From NCBI GenBank assembly GCA_013138675.1, contig WTCH01000088.1, positions 1 to 7,804 of the forward strand: 7,804 nt of DNA. The letters are read 5' to 3'. Of the stretch, positions 1 to 6,156 are shown piece after piece. The notes beneath the pieces are model-generated. The model ran no database searches and was not told the origin of the DNA. It saw only the letters and a program-made list of their open reading frames with translations. The translations under genes and the position numbers were made by a program. The DNA comes from Woeseiaceae bacterium (GTDB lineage: Bacteria; Pseudomonadota; Gammaproteobacteria; Steroidobacterales; Woeseiaceae). How positions within the stretch are numbered: the first letter of the stretch is position 1; every line of letters starts with the position of its first letter.

Positions 1-406
1 AAAAGATTCTGGTGTACTGCTTGCGGGGAATGCGGTACTCAGGGAACGCTTCGTTTAGCTTGCGTTGGATGATGCTGTGATCAGCGACTTTGAATAGTAG
101 GAGGCGATCGATACGCACGAGGACGCAGGCCGCGGAGTAACCCAGCAGGAAGTAGCGCAACTCGTCCAGTTGATTATCCGGCTCATCCAGTTGCGCTTGC
201 ACATCTTCGATGACAACCCAAAGACTCTCGCGAATACTCAGAAAACGGGCGAACCAGAAGCCGATGGCCTCATCTTCGGCTGGTCGAAAGTCGCCGCGTT
301 CGACGATGGCAGAAAGCTGCGTTTCTGTGGGTGCATCGCTCTGCATCTGCGATGCGGCCTCGATCAGGCCACGCATCGTGTCGCTTAGTGTCTTCAGCAC
401 AATCAT
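1..406 (-). CDS. Helical protein of unknown function, partner of the upstream regulator (3' end outside window)
   Basis: Reading the minus strand from an ATG at 406-404 gives 135 codons without a stop up to the window edge, so the C-terminus is missing. I do not recognise the family. The protein begins MIVLKTLSDTMRGLIEAA and looks mostly alpha-helical and soluble. It has an acidic middle (residues 70-83, rich in D and E) and a hydrophobic helix around residues 86-105 that has arginines in it, so it is more likely buried than membrane-spanning. A basic stretch around 124-133 (EYRIPRKQYT) follows. The start lies three bases after the stop of the HTH regulator gene (TGA-GAA-ATG), so the two are almost certainly co-transcribed and probably translationally coupled. 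That placement suggests it works with the regulator, for example as a sensor, co-regulator or antagonist, but no motif proves this. The unbroken frame and tight junction make it a convincing gene. Confidence 0.8.
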   Translation of the reverse strand, partial: MIVLKTLSDTMRGLIEAASQMQSDAPTETQLSAIVERGDFRPAEDEAIGFWFARFLSIRESLWVVIEDVQAQLDEPDNQLDELRYFLLGYSAACVLVRIDRLLLFKVADHSIIQRKLNEAFPEYRIPRKQYTRIF

Positions 407-409
407 TTC

Positions 410-1141
410 TCAGCGCTCAAGGTGGCGAAAGCCTTCAAAGAACCAGTGGCGTAGCGCCAGTACCATCGTGGTACCACGCCTTTCGGTCGCCGGGAGCTTA
501 CGCTCATCCCAGGTTGTGTCATCAAACAGGTCACCCATGGCCTTGAGTCGTTCGATAAGTTGTCGCTGCGCACTTTGCGTGAGCATGCCGTTTTTTACAA
601 TGCGCACGGAGTCATCGTCCTGGAAGTGGTGGCTAAAGAACTCCGATTGCACGCGGCTCCTGAAGAACTTCTCGATAGCCCCGTTCTTGCGCCAGCTGAA
701 GTTGTTGGCGATTAGCAGGCGCACGCGGTCGCCGGGTTGCAGTTCGATGACCTTCATGCGGTCCAGTTTACGGAGATACTTGAGGCCCTCGGCCAGTGAG
801 ATGTCGTAGCGCTGAATGATCTCATCGAAGGTCCAGTAGTTGATCAGGCAGTAGGCGACCAGCAGCAGTCGGGTGTCGCCCACGATCTCCTGTTCATTCT
901 CCTCCGAGAGCTGCTCGATCTTCGGCTCCTGCGATTCGCTGATGTTGACGAGATCACCGATATCGAGCTCCAGCACCGAACACACATCGTCCAGGCGGTG
1001 CAGCGAGAAGTTGCCTGTTGAGAACATGTGTTTGACGGCTGACTCGGAGAGTTTCAGCCGCTCGGCCAGCCCGCGGTAGGTGATTCCGCGAACTTTCAGC
1101 TGGCGCTTGAGGGTATCAATTATTCGTGCAGAAGTTGTCAT
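410..1141 (-). CDS. XRE-family (Cro/C1 HTH) transcriptional regulator with a second winged-helix-like domain
   Basis: This 243-residue protein is probably a cytoplasmic DNA-binding regulator. Residues 5-64 fit a Cro/C1-type helix-turn-helix: the segment ITYRGLAERLKLSESAVKHM (20-39) has the usual first helix, turn and recognition helix, followed by the LHRLDDVCSVLELDIGDL pattern of XRE proteins. Residues 90-143 look like a winged helix: TFDEIIQRYDISLAEGLKYL, then LDRMKVIELQPGDRVRLL, which resembles a wing hairpin. The C-terminal hundred residues (150-243) are helical, rich in F, R and W, and unassigned; they could sense a ligand or dimerise. I chose ATG at 1141; a TTG at 1150 would add three residues (MHI). 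Neither has a clear SD sequence. The gene is divergent from the pspA-like operon and has an extended -10 promoter and an inverted repeat in its leader, which suggests autoregulation and control of the neighbouring operon. The target genes are inferred, not shown. Confidence 0.88.
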   Translation of the reverse strand: MTTSARIIDTLKRQLKVRGITYRGLAERLKLSESAVKHMFSTGNFSLHRLDDVCSVLELDIGDLVNISESQEPKIEQLSEENEQEIVGDTRLLLVAYCLINYWTFDEIIQRYDISLAEGLKYLRKLDRMKVIELQPGDRVRLLIANNFSWRKNGAIEKFFRSRVQSEFFSHHFQDDDSVRIVKNGMLTQSAQRQLIERLKAMGDLFDDTTWDERKLPATERRGTTMVLALRHWFFEGFRHLER

Positions 1142-1156
1142 AATGTGCAAAAAGTA

Positions 1157-1168
1157 CTAATAAATTAG
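1157..1168. promoter_or_regulatory. Candidate operator, inverted repeat CTAAT-AA-ATTAG
   Basis: A perfect inverted repeat of two 5-base arms around an AA centre lies in the leader between the predicted start of transcription of the regulator gene and its ATG. A further CTAAT half-site stands at 1191-1195 in the same intergenic region. The size suits a dimeric HTH protein, so autoregulation by the neighbouring XRE protein is the simplest reading. Short AT-rich palindromes also arise by chance, so this is tentative. Confidence 0.35.
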
Positions 1169-1205
1169 ACGAATAGTCCCACTGATCTAACTAATACGAA
1201 GGTAG

Positions 1206-1234
1206 TTGCCAAAGATTATACCATCTTCTAGGCT
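1206..1234 (+). promoter_or_regulatory. Weak candidate promoter for the pspA-like operon
   Basis: TTGCCA (1206-1211) matches five of six -35 consensus bases. A 17-base spacer then leads to TAGGCT (1229-1234), a poor -10 that keeps only the first two bases and the last. Transcription would start near 1241, about 27 bases before the ATG. The element overlaps the oppositely directed extended -10 promoter, so the two would compete for polymerase. The weak -10 would fit a promoter needing an activator. It is a sequence match only. Confidence 0.3.
1215..1223 (-). promoter_or_regulatory. Promoter -10 (extended, TGGTATAAT) for the regulator operon
   Basis: On the minus strand the bases read TGG-TATAAT: a perfect sigma-70 -10 hexamer (1215-1220) with the upstream TG of an extended -10 element. 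No good -35 hexamer lies 16-18 bases upstream, which is common for extended -10 promoters. Transcription would start near 1208 and leave a leader of about 67 bases before the regulator's ATG at 1141. Confidence 0.6.
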
Positions 1235-1256
1235 CGATCCTGCACTAACCACATGT

Positions 1257-1262
1257 AAGGAG
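1257..1262 (+). promoter_or_regulatory. Strong ribosome binding site (AAGGAG) of the pspA-like gene
   Basis: AAGGAG stands five bases before the ATG at 1268 and matches the anti-SD sequence closely. It fixes this start codon and suggests efficient translation, in contrast with the divergent regulator gene, which has no visible SD. Confidence 0.8.
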
Positions 1263-1267
1263 TTGTC

Positions 1268-1924
1268 ATGAGCCTGATTCGTAGAATATCCACAAGCATC
1301 ACATCGTCGGTAGATCGTGCCGTTAGCAAGGTCGAGAACCACGACGCCATCATCAATTCCGCGCTGCGGGATACGCAGCAGGCCGCTGCCCGATCCCGGG
1401 TGCGCCTGGAGCGTGTTCGCAAAGACGGCCATAGCCTCAAGACACGGCACGCCAATTTGCTGCTCGCTATTTCACGTTGGACTGAGCGTGCCAAGACTAT
1501 TGGTGCCACGGACGAGGCGAAGGCGCTCGAATGCCTGCGCCGGCGTAAAGACTGTGAAATGCAATTGCAGAACCTCGAGCTCTCGATCGAAAAGCATGAG
1601 GAACTCGAGTCGCGTATTGCCGAGCAAGTGAAGAAGATCGAAATTCGCATAGGCGAGGTTGCCCAACAGCGCAACATGATGCGCTCGCGGCAGTCCGTCG
1701 CCGAGGCGATGCGCACGATCAACAATGTCGAAGGCGTTTCCTATGGCGAGATCGAGGACACGTTCGACCGTTGGGAAATTAATCTTGGTGAGACAGAAAT
1801 TCTGATGGGCGCCAATTCGCCGTCCGATCCGCTGGACTCTGCGTTCCTCGCTGAGGAAGACACGGCAGAACTGCGTGCAGAACTCAGCGTGCTGTTGAAA
1901 CAGGATGAGGAGAAACCGTCATGA
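1268..1924 (+). CDS. pspA: PspA/IM30 family (bacterial ESCRT-III-like) membrane-remodelling protein
   Basis: At 218 residues this is close to the usual length of PspA-family proteins (E. coli PspA is 222). The family forms helical polymers on the inner face of the cytoplasmic membrane, protects membrane integrity under stress and, in E. coli, restrains the activator PspF. Visible here are an N-terminal amphipathic helix (SLIRRISTSITSSVDRAVSK, residues 2-21) for membrane binding, a long charged coiled coil (about 36-150) with the family's W..RA signature (W71, R74, A75), and the C-terminal pattern F-D-R-W-E (166-170), then L-D-x-x-F (189-193) and ELRAELSVLL (201-210), which mirrors canonical PspA tails. 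The start is fixed by AAGGAG five bases upstream. The stop overlaps the next start (ATGA), so it is translationally coupled to the large membrane protein. No pspB, pspC or pspF lies nearby. Family assignment is firm; that it acts in a classic Psp response is inference. Confidence 0.88.
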   Translation: MSLIRRISTSITSSVDRAVSKVENHDAIINSALRDTQQAAARSRVRLERVRKDGHSLKTRHANLLLAISRWTERAKTIGATDEAKALECLRRRKDCEMQLQNLELSIEKHEELESRIAEQVKKIEIRIGEVAQQRNMMRSRQSVAEAMRTINNVEGVSYGEIEDTFDRWEINLGETEILMGANSPSDPLDSAFLAEEDTAELRAELSVLLKQDEEKPS

Positions 1925-3318
1925 ACAGAGTAGCTGCATTTGACGAAGACCTGGTTGCGGACCACAAGACTACGCCATATGTGCCGCGTTCAGGACTCAG
2001 TGTTGATGCCATCATGCAGTCGGTGCGTAACTTCACCACGCTGTCAGAGGCACTTCGAATACTGGGTGCCGCGGTAATCCTGGCATCGATGTCGGTATTC
2101 CTGCTGCAAGGCTGGAACGAAGGCAACGACATCAGTCGTTACCTCTTGCTGCTCGCGCAGACCGGATTGCTCGCTACTGCAGGATTTGCGATGAGCCACG
2201 GCCTCAAGGAGGCCAAGGGCGCGCGCATATTCTTCGGCCTCGCGCTGGTCTCGATTCCTGCCAACTTCACGATTCTCGGGGCACTCCTGTACTCCGTGTT
2301 TCAGTGGGATGGTGGGTTAACGACCTACCCGGGCTATGCCTCGTGGCAGATAGAGAACGTTGCGAGTACCGGGCTAACCCTGGGTGGCGCGATGGTGGTG
2401 TTGCTGCCGGTGACCTTGTTCTGCTTCGCCATTATGGCGCGGCACTCAGCCAGGTCACTGTCGGTTCACTTCCTGTTGATAAACGCCTTGTTGCTGTTGC
2501 CCATTCGTAGCTCGATGGCGGCCGGTACGATTGCATTGCTCGGCATCCTGTACGTGCTGTACGCGGTCGGCAAGATGACCGCGAAGGATCGTTCGCTGAA
2601 GACGGGCGAGGGCAAGTTTGCCCTGGTAACGATGTTTATCTCGCTCGGCATCATCCTGTTCCGCAGCATGTACTTCTATCAGGTCGACAGCCTGATGGTG
2701 GCCATGGTGTCGCTGGCGTTATTCCTGTCAGCCCGCCAGGTGTCACTGTTCCCGGATCGCAGCGCGCGTTTGTCCGCGCTCCTCGAAATGCTGTCGCTGC
2801 CGTTCGCAATGATCGCAGCACTCGCATTGACTGATGCCCTGGCACCGTCGCTGATCAACGGCCTGGATGTCGCGTTGTTCGCTGTTGTCTATACGGCACT
2901 CGCGCTCGACGTTTTACGGCGCACCGGCAGTCGCCATCTGCGCAAGGTCATTGGTGTTTCGATCGCCCTTGCGGTCTCGGTGAGCTTCACGTTCAGTGTT
3001 GCGAATGATCCGACGGCACTTACGGCGCTTCTCGCTTTGGCAGCCGGTGTGATGCTGATGCTCTGGGGTGTTGCGGGCAGGAGGGCAGTGGCATCGATTG
3101 GCGGAACACTCACCGCGATCGCGGGTGCGTTCTTCGGCTTCGAGGTGTTGCTGCAGTTGATTCTAAACAGCAGTTGGATCGACCTCGCAATCTTCGGCGC
3201 CCTGGCCATTACCCTCGGCTCGGTGGTGGACCGCCACGGCGTTGTCATCAAGCTGCGCCTGGAGAAGTGGTTCAAATCAGTCGGTGAACAGAAGGAACAA
3301 ATTGCTCTGGAGAACTAG
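1921..3318 (+). CDS. Large polytopic membrane protein of unknown function, coupled to PspA-like protein
   Basis: This 465-residue protein starts with a hydrophilic cytoplasmic-looking segment of about 42 residues, then has about 14 hydrophobic segments (near 45-63, 72-91, 101-124, 150-173, 180-196, 199-217, 232-250, 256-270, 284-304, 312-331, 341-359, 364-383, 390-412 and 417-436), and ends in a charged tail (KLRLEKWFKSVGEQKEQ). Few charged residues occur inside the helices and no transporter signature is recognisable. The density of short helices vaguely recalls DUF2157-type membrane proteins, but I cannot assign it there. Its ATG overlaps the pspA stop by four bases (ATGA) and has AGGAG eight bases upstream, so the two proteins are probably made in step and may act together. 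It could be a membrane anchor, sensor or effector recruiting the PspA polymer. A strong terminator follows the gene. Confidence 0.88.
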   Translation: MNRVAAFDEDLVADHKTTPYVPRSGLSVDAIMQSVRNFTTLSEALRILGAAVILASMSVFLLQGWNEGNDISRYLLLLAQTGLLATAGFAMSHGLKEAKGARIFFGLALVSIPANFTILGALLYSVFQWDGGLTTYPGYASWQIENVASTGLTLGGAMVVLLPVTLFCFAIMARHSARSLSVHFLLINALLLLPIRSSMAAGTIALLGILYVLYAVGKMTAKDRSLKTGEGKFALVTMFISLGIILFRSMYFYQVDSLMVAMVSLALFLSARQVSLFPDRSARLSALLEMLSLPFAMIAALALTDALAPSLINGLDVALFAVVYTALALDVLRRTGSRHLRKVIGVSIALAVSVSFTFSVANDPTALTALLALAAGVMLMLWGVAGRRAVASIGGTLTAIAGAFFGFEVLLQLILNSSWIDLAIFGALAITLGSVVDRHGVVIKLRLEKWFKSVGEQKEQIALEN

Positions 3319-3345
3319 TACGTCAGGTAGGTAAGTGCAGAGCAG

Positions 3346-3377
3346 CCGCCGCGGTCAGCCGATCGCGGCGGTTTTTT
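3346..3377 (+). terminator. Intrinsic terminator of the pspA-like operon
   Basis: CCGCCGCGGTC and GATCGCGGCGG form an 11-bp GC-rich stem (one G-U pair) around the loop AGCC, directly followed by six T. It lies 27 bases after the stop of the polytopic membrane protein, and separates that operon from the DUF819 gene downstream. Confidence 0.92.
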
Positions 3378-3402
3378 GTGTGGTGCTCGTGTCTCGTCCC
3401 TC

Positions 3403-3408
3403 TATACT
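3403..3408 (+). promoter_or_regulatory. Candidate -10 element (TATACT) for the DUF819 operon
   Basis: TATACT matches five of six -10 consensus bases and lies between the terminator and the DUF819 gene, so a promoter is expected here. Transcription would start near 3415, about 27 bases before the ATG. I see no good -35 hexamer at normal spacing; TTGTGT at 3376-3381 is 21 bases away, which is too far. Confidence 0.45.
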
Positions 3409-3441
3409 GTGCATTGCTATTTTTGATGGGAAGCGCCGCGG

Positions 3442-4680
3442 ATGGACACACCACTCATTACAAACGATGCCGTTGTTCTCGGGCTGCTGGTTGCAGTTCT
3501 TGGTCTTATCTTCTACACGCGCAGCCTCGGCGGAGGATGGACAAAGTTTTATACGTTTGTCCCGGTACTCCTGCTTTGCTATTTGCTGCCTTCGCTAATG
3601 AACAGTTTTGGGCTCATCTCCAGTAATACGTCAAATCTCTGGCCTGTAGCCAGGGACTATTTCCTGCCTGCGTGCCTGGTCCTGATGACCTTGAGTATCG
3701 ATCTCAAAGCGATCATCGGTCTCGGTCCCAAGGCGCTCATCATGTTTTTCACAGCGACCGTCGGCATTATCCTGGGCGGTCCCATCGCTATTCTCGTCAT
3801 ATCGCTGTTTAGCCCCGAAACGGTGGGCGGCGAGGGAATGAATGCCGTCTGGAGAGGCTTTTCCACGCTTGCTGGTAGTTGGATTGGCGGCGGCGCAAAC
3901 CAGACTGCAATGCTTGAGGTCTATGGCTACAACCCGGACCGGTATGCCGCCATGGTGGCGATCGATATCGTCGTTGCGAATATCTGGATGGCGTTCCTGT
4001 TGTATGGCGCCGGTAACCCGAAACCGATCGATAAGTGGCTCAAAGCCGACACGTCAGCGATCGACAAACTGAAAGATACGATGGAAGCCTACACGGCACA
4101 GTCGGAGCGAATAAGCACGCTGCCTGACTTCATGATGATTACCGCCGTTGCGTTCGGCGCGGTCGGCATCTCTCACCTCGTAGGCCAGGGTGCGGTCGCG
4201 GTATTCGGCCAGTATGAGGTGCTGCAGGAATCGATTCTTGTGAGCCAGTTCTTCTGGATCGTTGTCACGGCAACGACCATTGGTTTGTCGCTGAGTTTCA
4301 CGCGCTTCAGGAATCTTGAAGGAGCGGGTGCGTCCAAGATCGGCAGCGTCTTTATTTTTCTGCTGGTTGCGGTTATCGGCACAAGGATGGATATCTTCCA
4401 GATTGCGGACGCGCCGTTGTTGTTCCTGGTCGGCATTATCTGGATGGCATTTCACGTCGCCTTGCTGCTCTTTGTCGCAAAACTCATCCGTGCGCCATTC
4501 TTTTTCGTGGCTGTCGGAAGCAAAGCCAATGTGGGTGGCGCAGCGTCAGCACCGATCGTGGCAGCGGCATTTCATCCCTCCCTGGCGCCAGTGGGCGTCT
4601 TGCTCGCGGTGTTGGGTTACGCGTTGGGCACGTATGGCGCGATCATGTGTGCCGAACTCATGCGGTTGGTGACGCCGTAA
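3442..4680 (+). CDS. DUF819 family integral membrane protein (putative permease)
   Basis: This 412-residue inner-membrane protein has about ten hydrophobic segments and the hallmarks of the DUF819 family (COG5505, the group of B. subtilis YjcL). They are LPACLVLMTLSIDLKAI (75-91), the glycine-rich GSWIGGGANQTAM (145-157) and, in the second half, GSKANVGGAASAP (359-371) followed by LAPVGVLLAVLGYALGTYGA (381-400). The two glycine-rich motifs sit in equivalent places in the two halves, which suggests a transporter-like inverted repeat. A charged loop (about 191-226) links the halves. The length is normal for the family. The substrate is not known to me, so permease is a family-based inference. 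GGGAAG lies eight bases before the ATG. The gene follows a terminator, so it begins a new transcript, and the next gene starts 24 bases after its stop. Confidence 0.88.
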   Translation: MDTPLITNDAVVLGLLVAVLGLIFYTRSLGGGWTKFYTFVPVLLLCYLLPSLMNSFGLISSNTSNLWPVARDYFLPACLVLMTLSIDLKAIIGLGPKALIMFFTATVGIILGGPIAILVISLFSPETVGGEGMNAVWRGFSTLAGSWIGGGANQTAMLEVYGYNPDRYAAMVAIDIVVANIWMAFLLYGAGNPKPIDKWLKADTSAIDKLKDTMEAYTAQSERISTLPDFMMITAVAFGAVGISHLVGQGAVAVFGQYEVLQESILVSQFFWIVVTATTIGLSLSFTRFRNLEGAGASKIGSVFIFLLVAVIGTRMDIFQIADAPLLFLVGIIWMAFHVALLLFVAKLIRAPFFFVAVGSKANVGGAASAPIVAAAFHPSLAPVGVLLAVLGYALGTYGAIMCAELMRLVTP

Positions 4681-4704
4681 CGCGTTGAACTACGAGACAG
4701 CAGG

Positions 4705-5772
4705 ATGAACTGGACCCGCATCGCAATAGTCGTCCTTAGCTCTGGCTGGTTTTTCCTGGCCAGCTGCACGGTTGGGTTGTTTACGGGCACTCGAATTGTT
4801 GCGTTGGTTGATGCCAGAGACGCAAGTTCAGGCGAGACCATGCACTCGCAGTTTTCGATACTTGTCTGGTCGGAAGAAAACGATTCTCCCTATCGAGTGA
4901 TGGATCTGAGTGATGCGGTTCGCGGGAAAGAAATGGCCGGCACGTTTCTTATGCCGCAATCCGCAGGGAGTTTCGATACCCGGGATTCTGATTATTCATA
5001 CACGGTCATCGAAGAAAGGGCTGCAGGGCAGATTGTCGAAGTTGTCGAGGCATACAAGGACGGCGACAACACGATCTGGAGTCGCTACGAGGCAAGCAGT
5101 ACAACCGTCACGCCGATCTCGTCGAGGATGTTCTATTTTGGCTACGCTTTTGCGGCGATGCCGTACGCAATGGGTTTCGCGTTTTTTCTATACCTGGTCG
5201 GGCGAGTTCTCGGGTACCGGAATCGCGATCGGGCTGAACGAAAGAGTGAACGAAGCAGCAGGGGTGTGCTCATTTTCGTCGCGATCTACGGCGTGAGTCT
5301 GGCCGCATTATTCTTCCTCTCCACGCCGACCGAAACCGATGACTTCACAGGTCCGGTCGCAGGGAATTTCACCGTTGCTGGAATCGTTGCCGGGGGCGAA
5401 GCTATTGAGCAACCGTACCGGGTGTTTACTCTTGCGCGCATGAACTCCGGTGAGCTGAACCTGGACGGGGTGTCGTTCCTGCTACCGAAGCCGAAGATTA
5501 CGTTAAATGTTGGCGATATCCACCGCGCGAGAATTCTGGAGGACCACGGAGACTGGCAACTGGTGCAATTCGACTACTCGAATACGCGGACATCTACGTC
5601 GATCTACCGTGCCTATGCGGATCGAATCGAGCCCGTCAGCTATAGACTGACCTCATCTCCCATGCACATGTTCGCAGTGTTGCTGTTGTTCGTTATCGCC
5701 TTGGTTCTAACCGGGATAATTACCGGCGTTCTAAAATGGCGCGCGAGGCGCGCTCTCAAGTTGCAGCACTAA
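4705..5772 (+). CDS. Four-helix membrane protein with an internal duplication, function unknown
   Basis: This 355-residue protein consists of two related halves, each with a helix, an extracytoplasmic domain of about 110 residues and a second helix. Helices are near 5-27, 145-168, 187-205 and 321-343, and a basic cytoplasmic linker (YRNRDRAERKSERSSR, 171-186) joins the halves. Matching points include PYRV (62-65 and 237-240), FLMP against FLLP (81-84 and 258-261), and YEASSTTVTPISSRM against YRAYADRIEPVSYRL (128-142 and 301-315). I do not recognise the family; the soluble domains are beta-rich by eye. The first helix contains LASC (18-21), which resembles a lipobox, but the matching third helix has no cysteine, so a plain membrane anchor is more likely. 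The SD sequence is weak (GAGACAG, four bases before ATG). It lies 24 bases after the DUF819 gene and is probably co-transcribed. Its stop overlaps that of the convergent gene. Confidence 0.83.
   Translation: MNWTRIAIVVLSSGWFFLASCTVGLFTGTRIVALVDARDASSGETMHSQFSILVWSEENDSPYRVMDLSDAVRGKEMAGTFLMPQSAGSFDTRDSDYSYTVIEERAAGQIVEVVEAYKDGDNTIWSRYEASSTTVTPISSRMFYFGYAFAAMPYAMGFAFFLYLVGRVLGYRNRDRAERKSERSSRGVLIFVAIYGVSLAALFFLSTPTETDDFTGPVAGNFTVAGIVAGGEAIEQPYRVFTLARMNSGELNLDGVSFLLPKPKITLNVGDIHRARILEDHGDWQLVQFDYSNTRTSTSIYRAYADRIEPVSYRLTSSPMHMFAVLLLFVIALVLTGIITGVLKWRARRALKLQH
5739..5753 (-). terminator. Possible terminator hairpin for the minus-strand genes, inside the convergent gene's 3' end
   Basis: GCGCGC and GCGCGC pair around a three-base loop. 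Read on the minus strand the hairpin begins 15 bases after the TAG of the 101-residue gene and is followed by CATTTT, a short weak T tract. It lies within the last codons of the convergent gene (the WRARRAL residues), where basic residues favour GC-rich codons, so it may be a by-product of coding. Confidence 0.3.
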
Positions 5773-6074
5773 GGCACTGACTTCAGCAGCGTCGAATCAA
5801 ACGCGTACTTCGAACCGTTCTTCGCTTCGAGGTTAACTTCCCAGAGCTCCTCGTCCGGCACTTGCGTGCGCTCGTGACCGGGTAGTTCGCGCTCGTCATC
5901 GACCTGCAGGCCCCAAACGCGGACATTGCGGACGCTAACGACAGGAATGTGCTCGCGGTCGAAGCGGGCGCGCAGGGTCTCATCGACGGTGTCGGTTGCC
6001 CAGATGGCATAGCCACACTCGACCATGGTTGCGAGATCTACCGGCATGCCAGCTTGAAGTGCTTTCTCGGTCAT
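5769..6074 (-). CDS. Small protein of unknown function (101 residues)
   Basis: I do not recognise this protein. It is hydrophilic and acidic, with no signal peptide or membrane helix. The N-terminal part (MTEKALQAGMPVDLATMVECGYAIWATDTVD) looks helical; the remainder has short beta-like stretches (HIPVVSVRNVRVWGLQV, ELWEVNLEAK) and ends KYAFDSTLLKSVP. Support for a real gene is a good SD sequence (GGAGG, six bases before the ATG), a close fit between its stop and that of the convergent gene (four shared bases), and position on the same strand as, and 82 bases behind, the hydrolase gene, with which it may be co-transcribed. The 82-base gap shows no clear terminator or promoter. It could be a small binding or adaptor protein, but there is nothing to decide. 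Confidence 0.7.
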   Translation of the reverse strand: MTEKALQAGMPVDLATMVECGYAIWATDTVDETLRARFDREHIPVVSVRNVRVWGLQVDDERELPGHERTQVPDEELWEVNLEAKNGSKYAFDSTLLKSVP

Positions 6075-6156
6075 TGGTCCCCTCCAGAAGCCTTCTCAGG
6101 ATAGTCAATTGTTCCACCTGACGGTCGACGTTGTAATTGCGATTTGTACGCACTAG

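Noticed and set aside
210..809. Open frame of 199 codons on the plus strand.
   Set aside because: It runs antisense across two convincing minus-strand genes, is Ser/Arg-rich as shadow frames are, and has no SD site.
1231..1244. Sigma-54-like element (GGCTCGATCCTGCA) before the pspA-like gene, tempting because classic psp operons use sigma-54.
   Set aside because: GG and GC are separated by 9 bases rather than the strict 10, and there is no pspF-type activator in the window.
1228..1725. Open frame of 165 codons on the minus strand.
   Set aside because: It is antisense to the well-identified PspA coding region, with shadow-type composition (many S, R, C).
2889..3275. Open frame of 128 codons on the minus strand.
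   Set aside because: It is antisense to the polytopic membrane protein gene, whose hydrophobic codons readily give open reverse frames.
3335..3598. Open frame of 87 codons on the plus strand starting before the DUF819 gene.
   Set aside because: It begins before the terminator hairpin, lacks an SD site and overlaps the DUF819 coding sequence in another frame.
4054..4455. Open frame of 133 codons on the minus strand.
   Set aside because: It is antisense to the DUF819 gene, and the encoded protein has no recognisable domain.
6075..6156. Small inverted repeats (AGAAG-C-CTTCT near 6087 and CAATTG near 6107) between the hydrolase and the 101-residue gene.
   Set aside because: They are short, lack a T tract and sit next to the SD site; nothing supports a terminator or operator.
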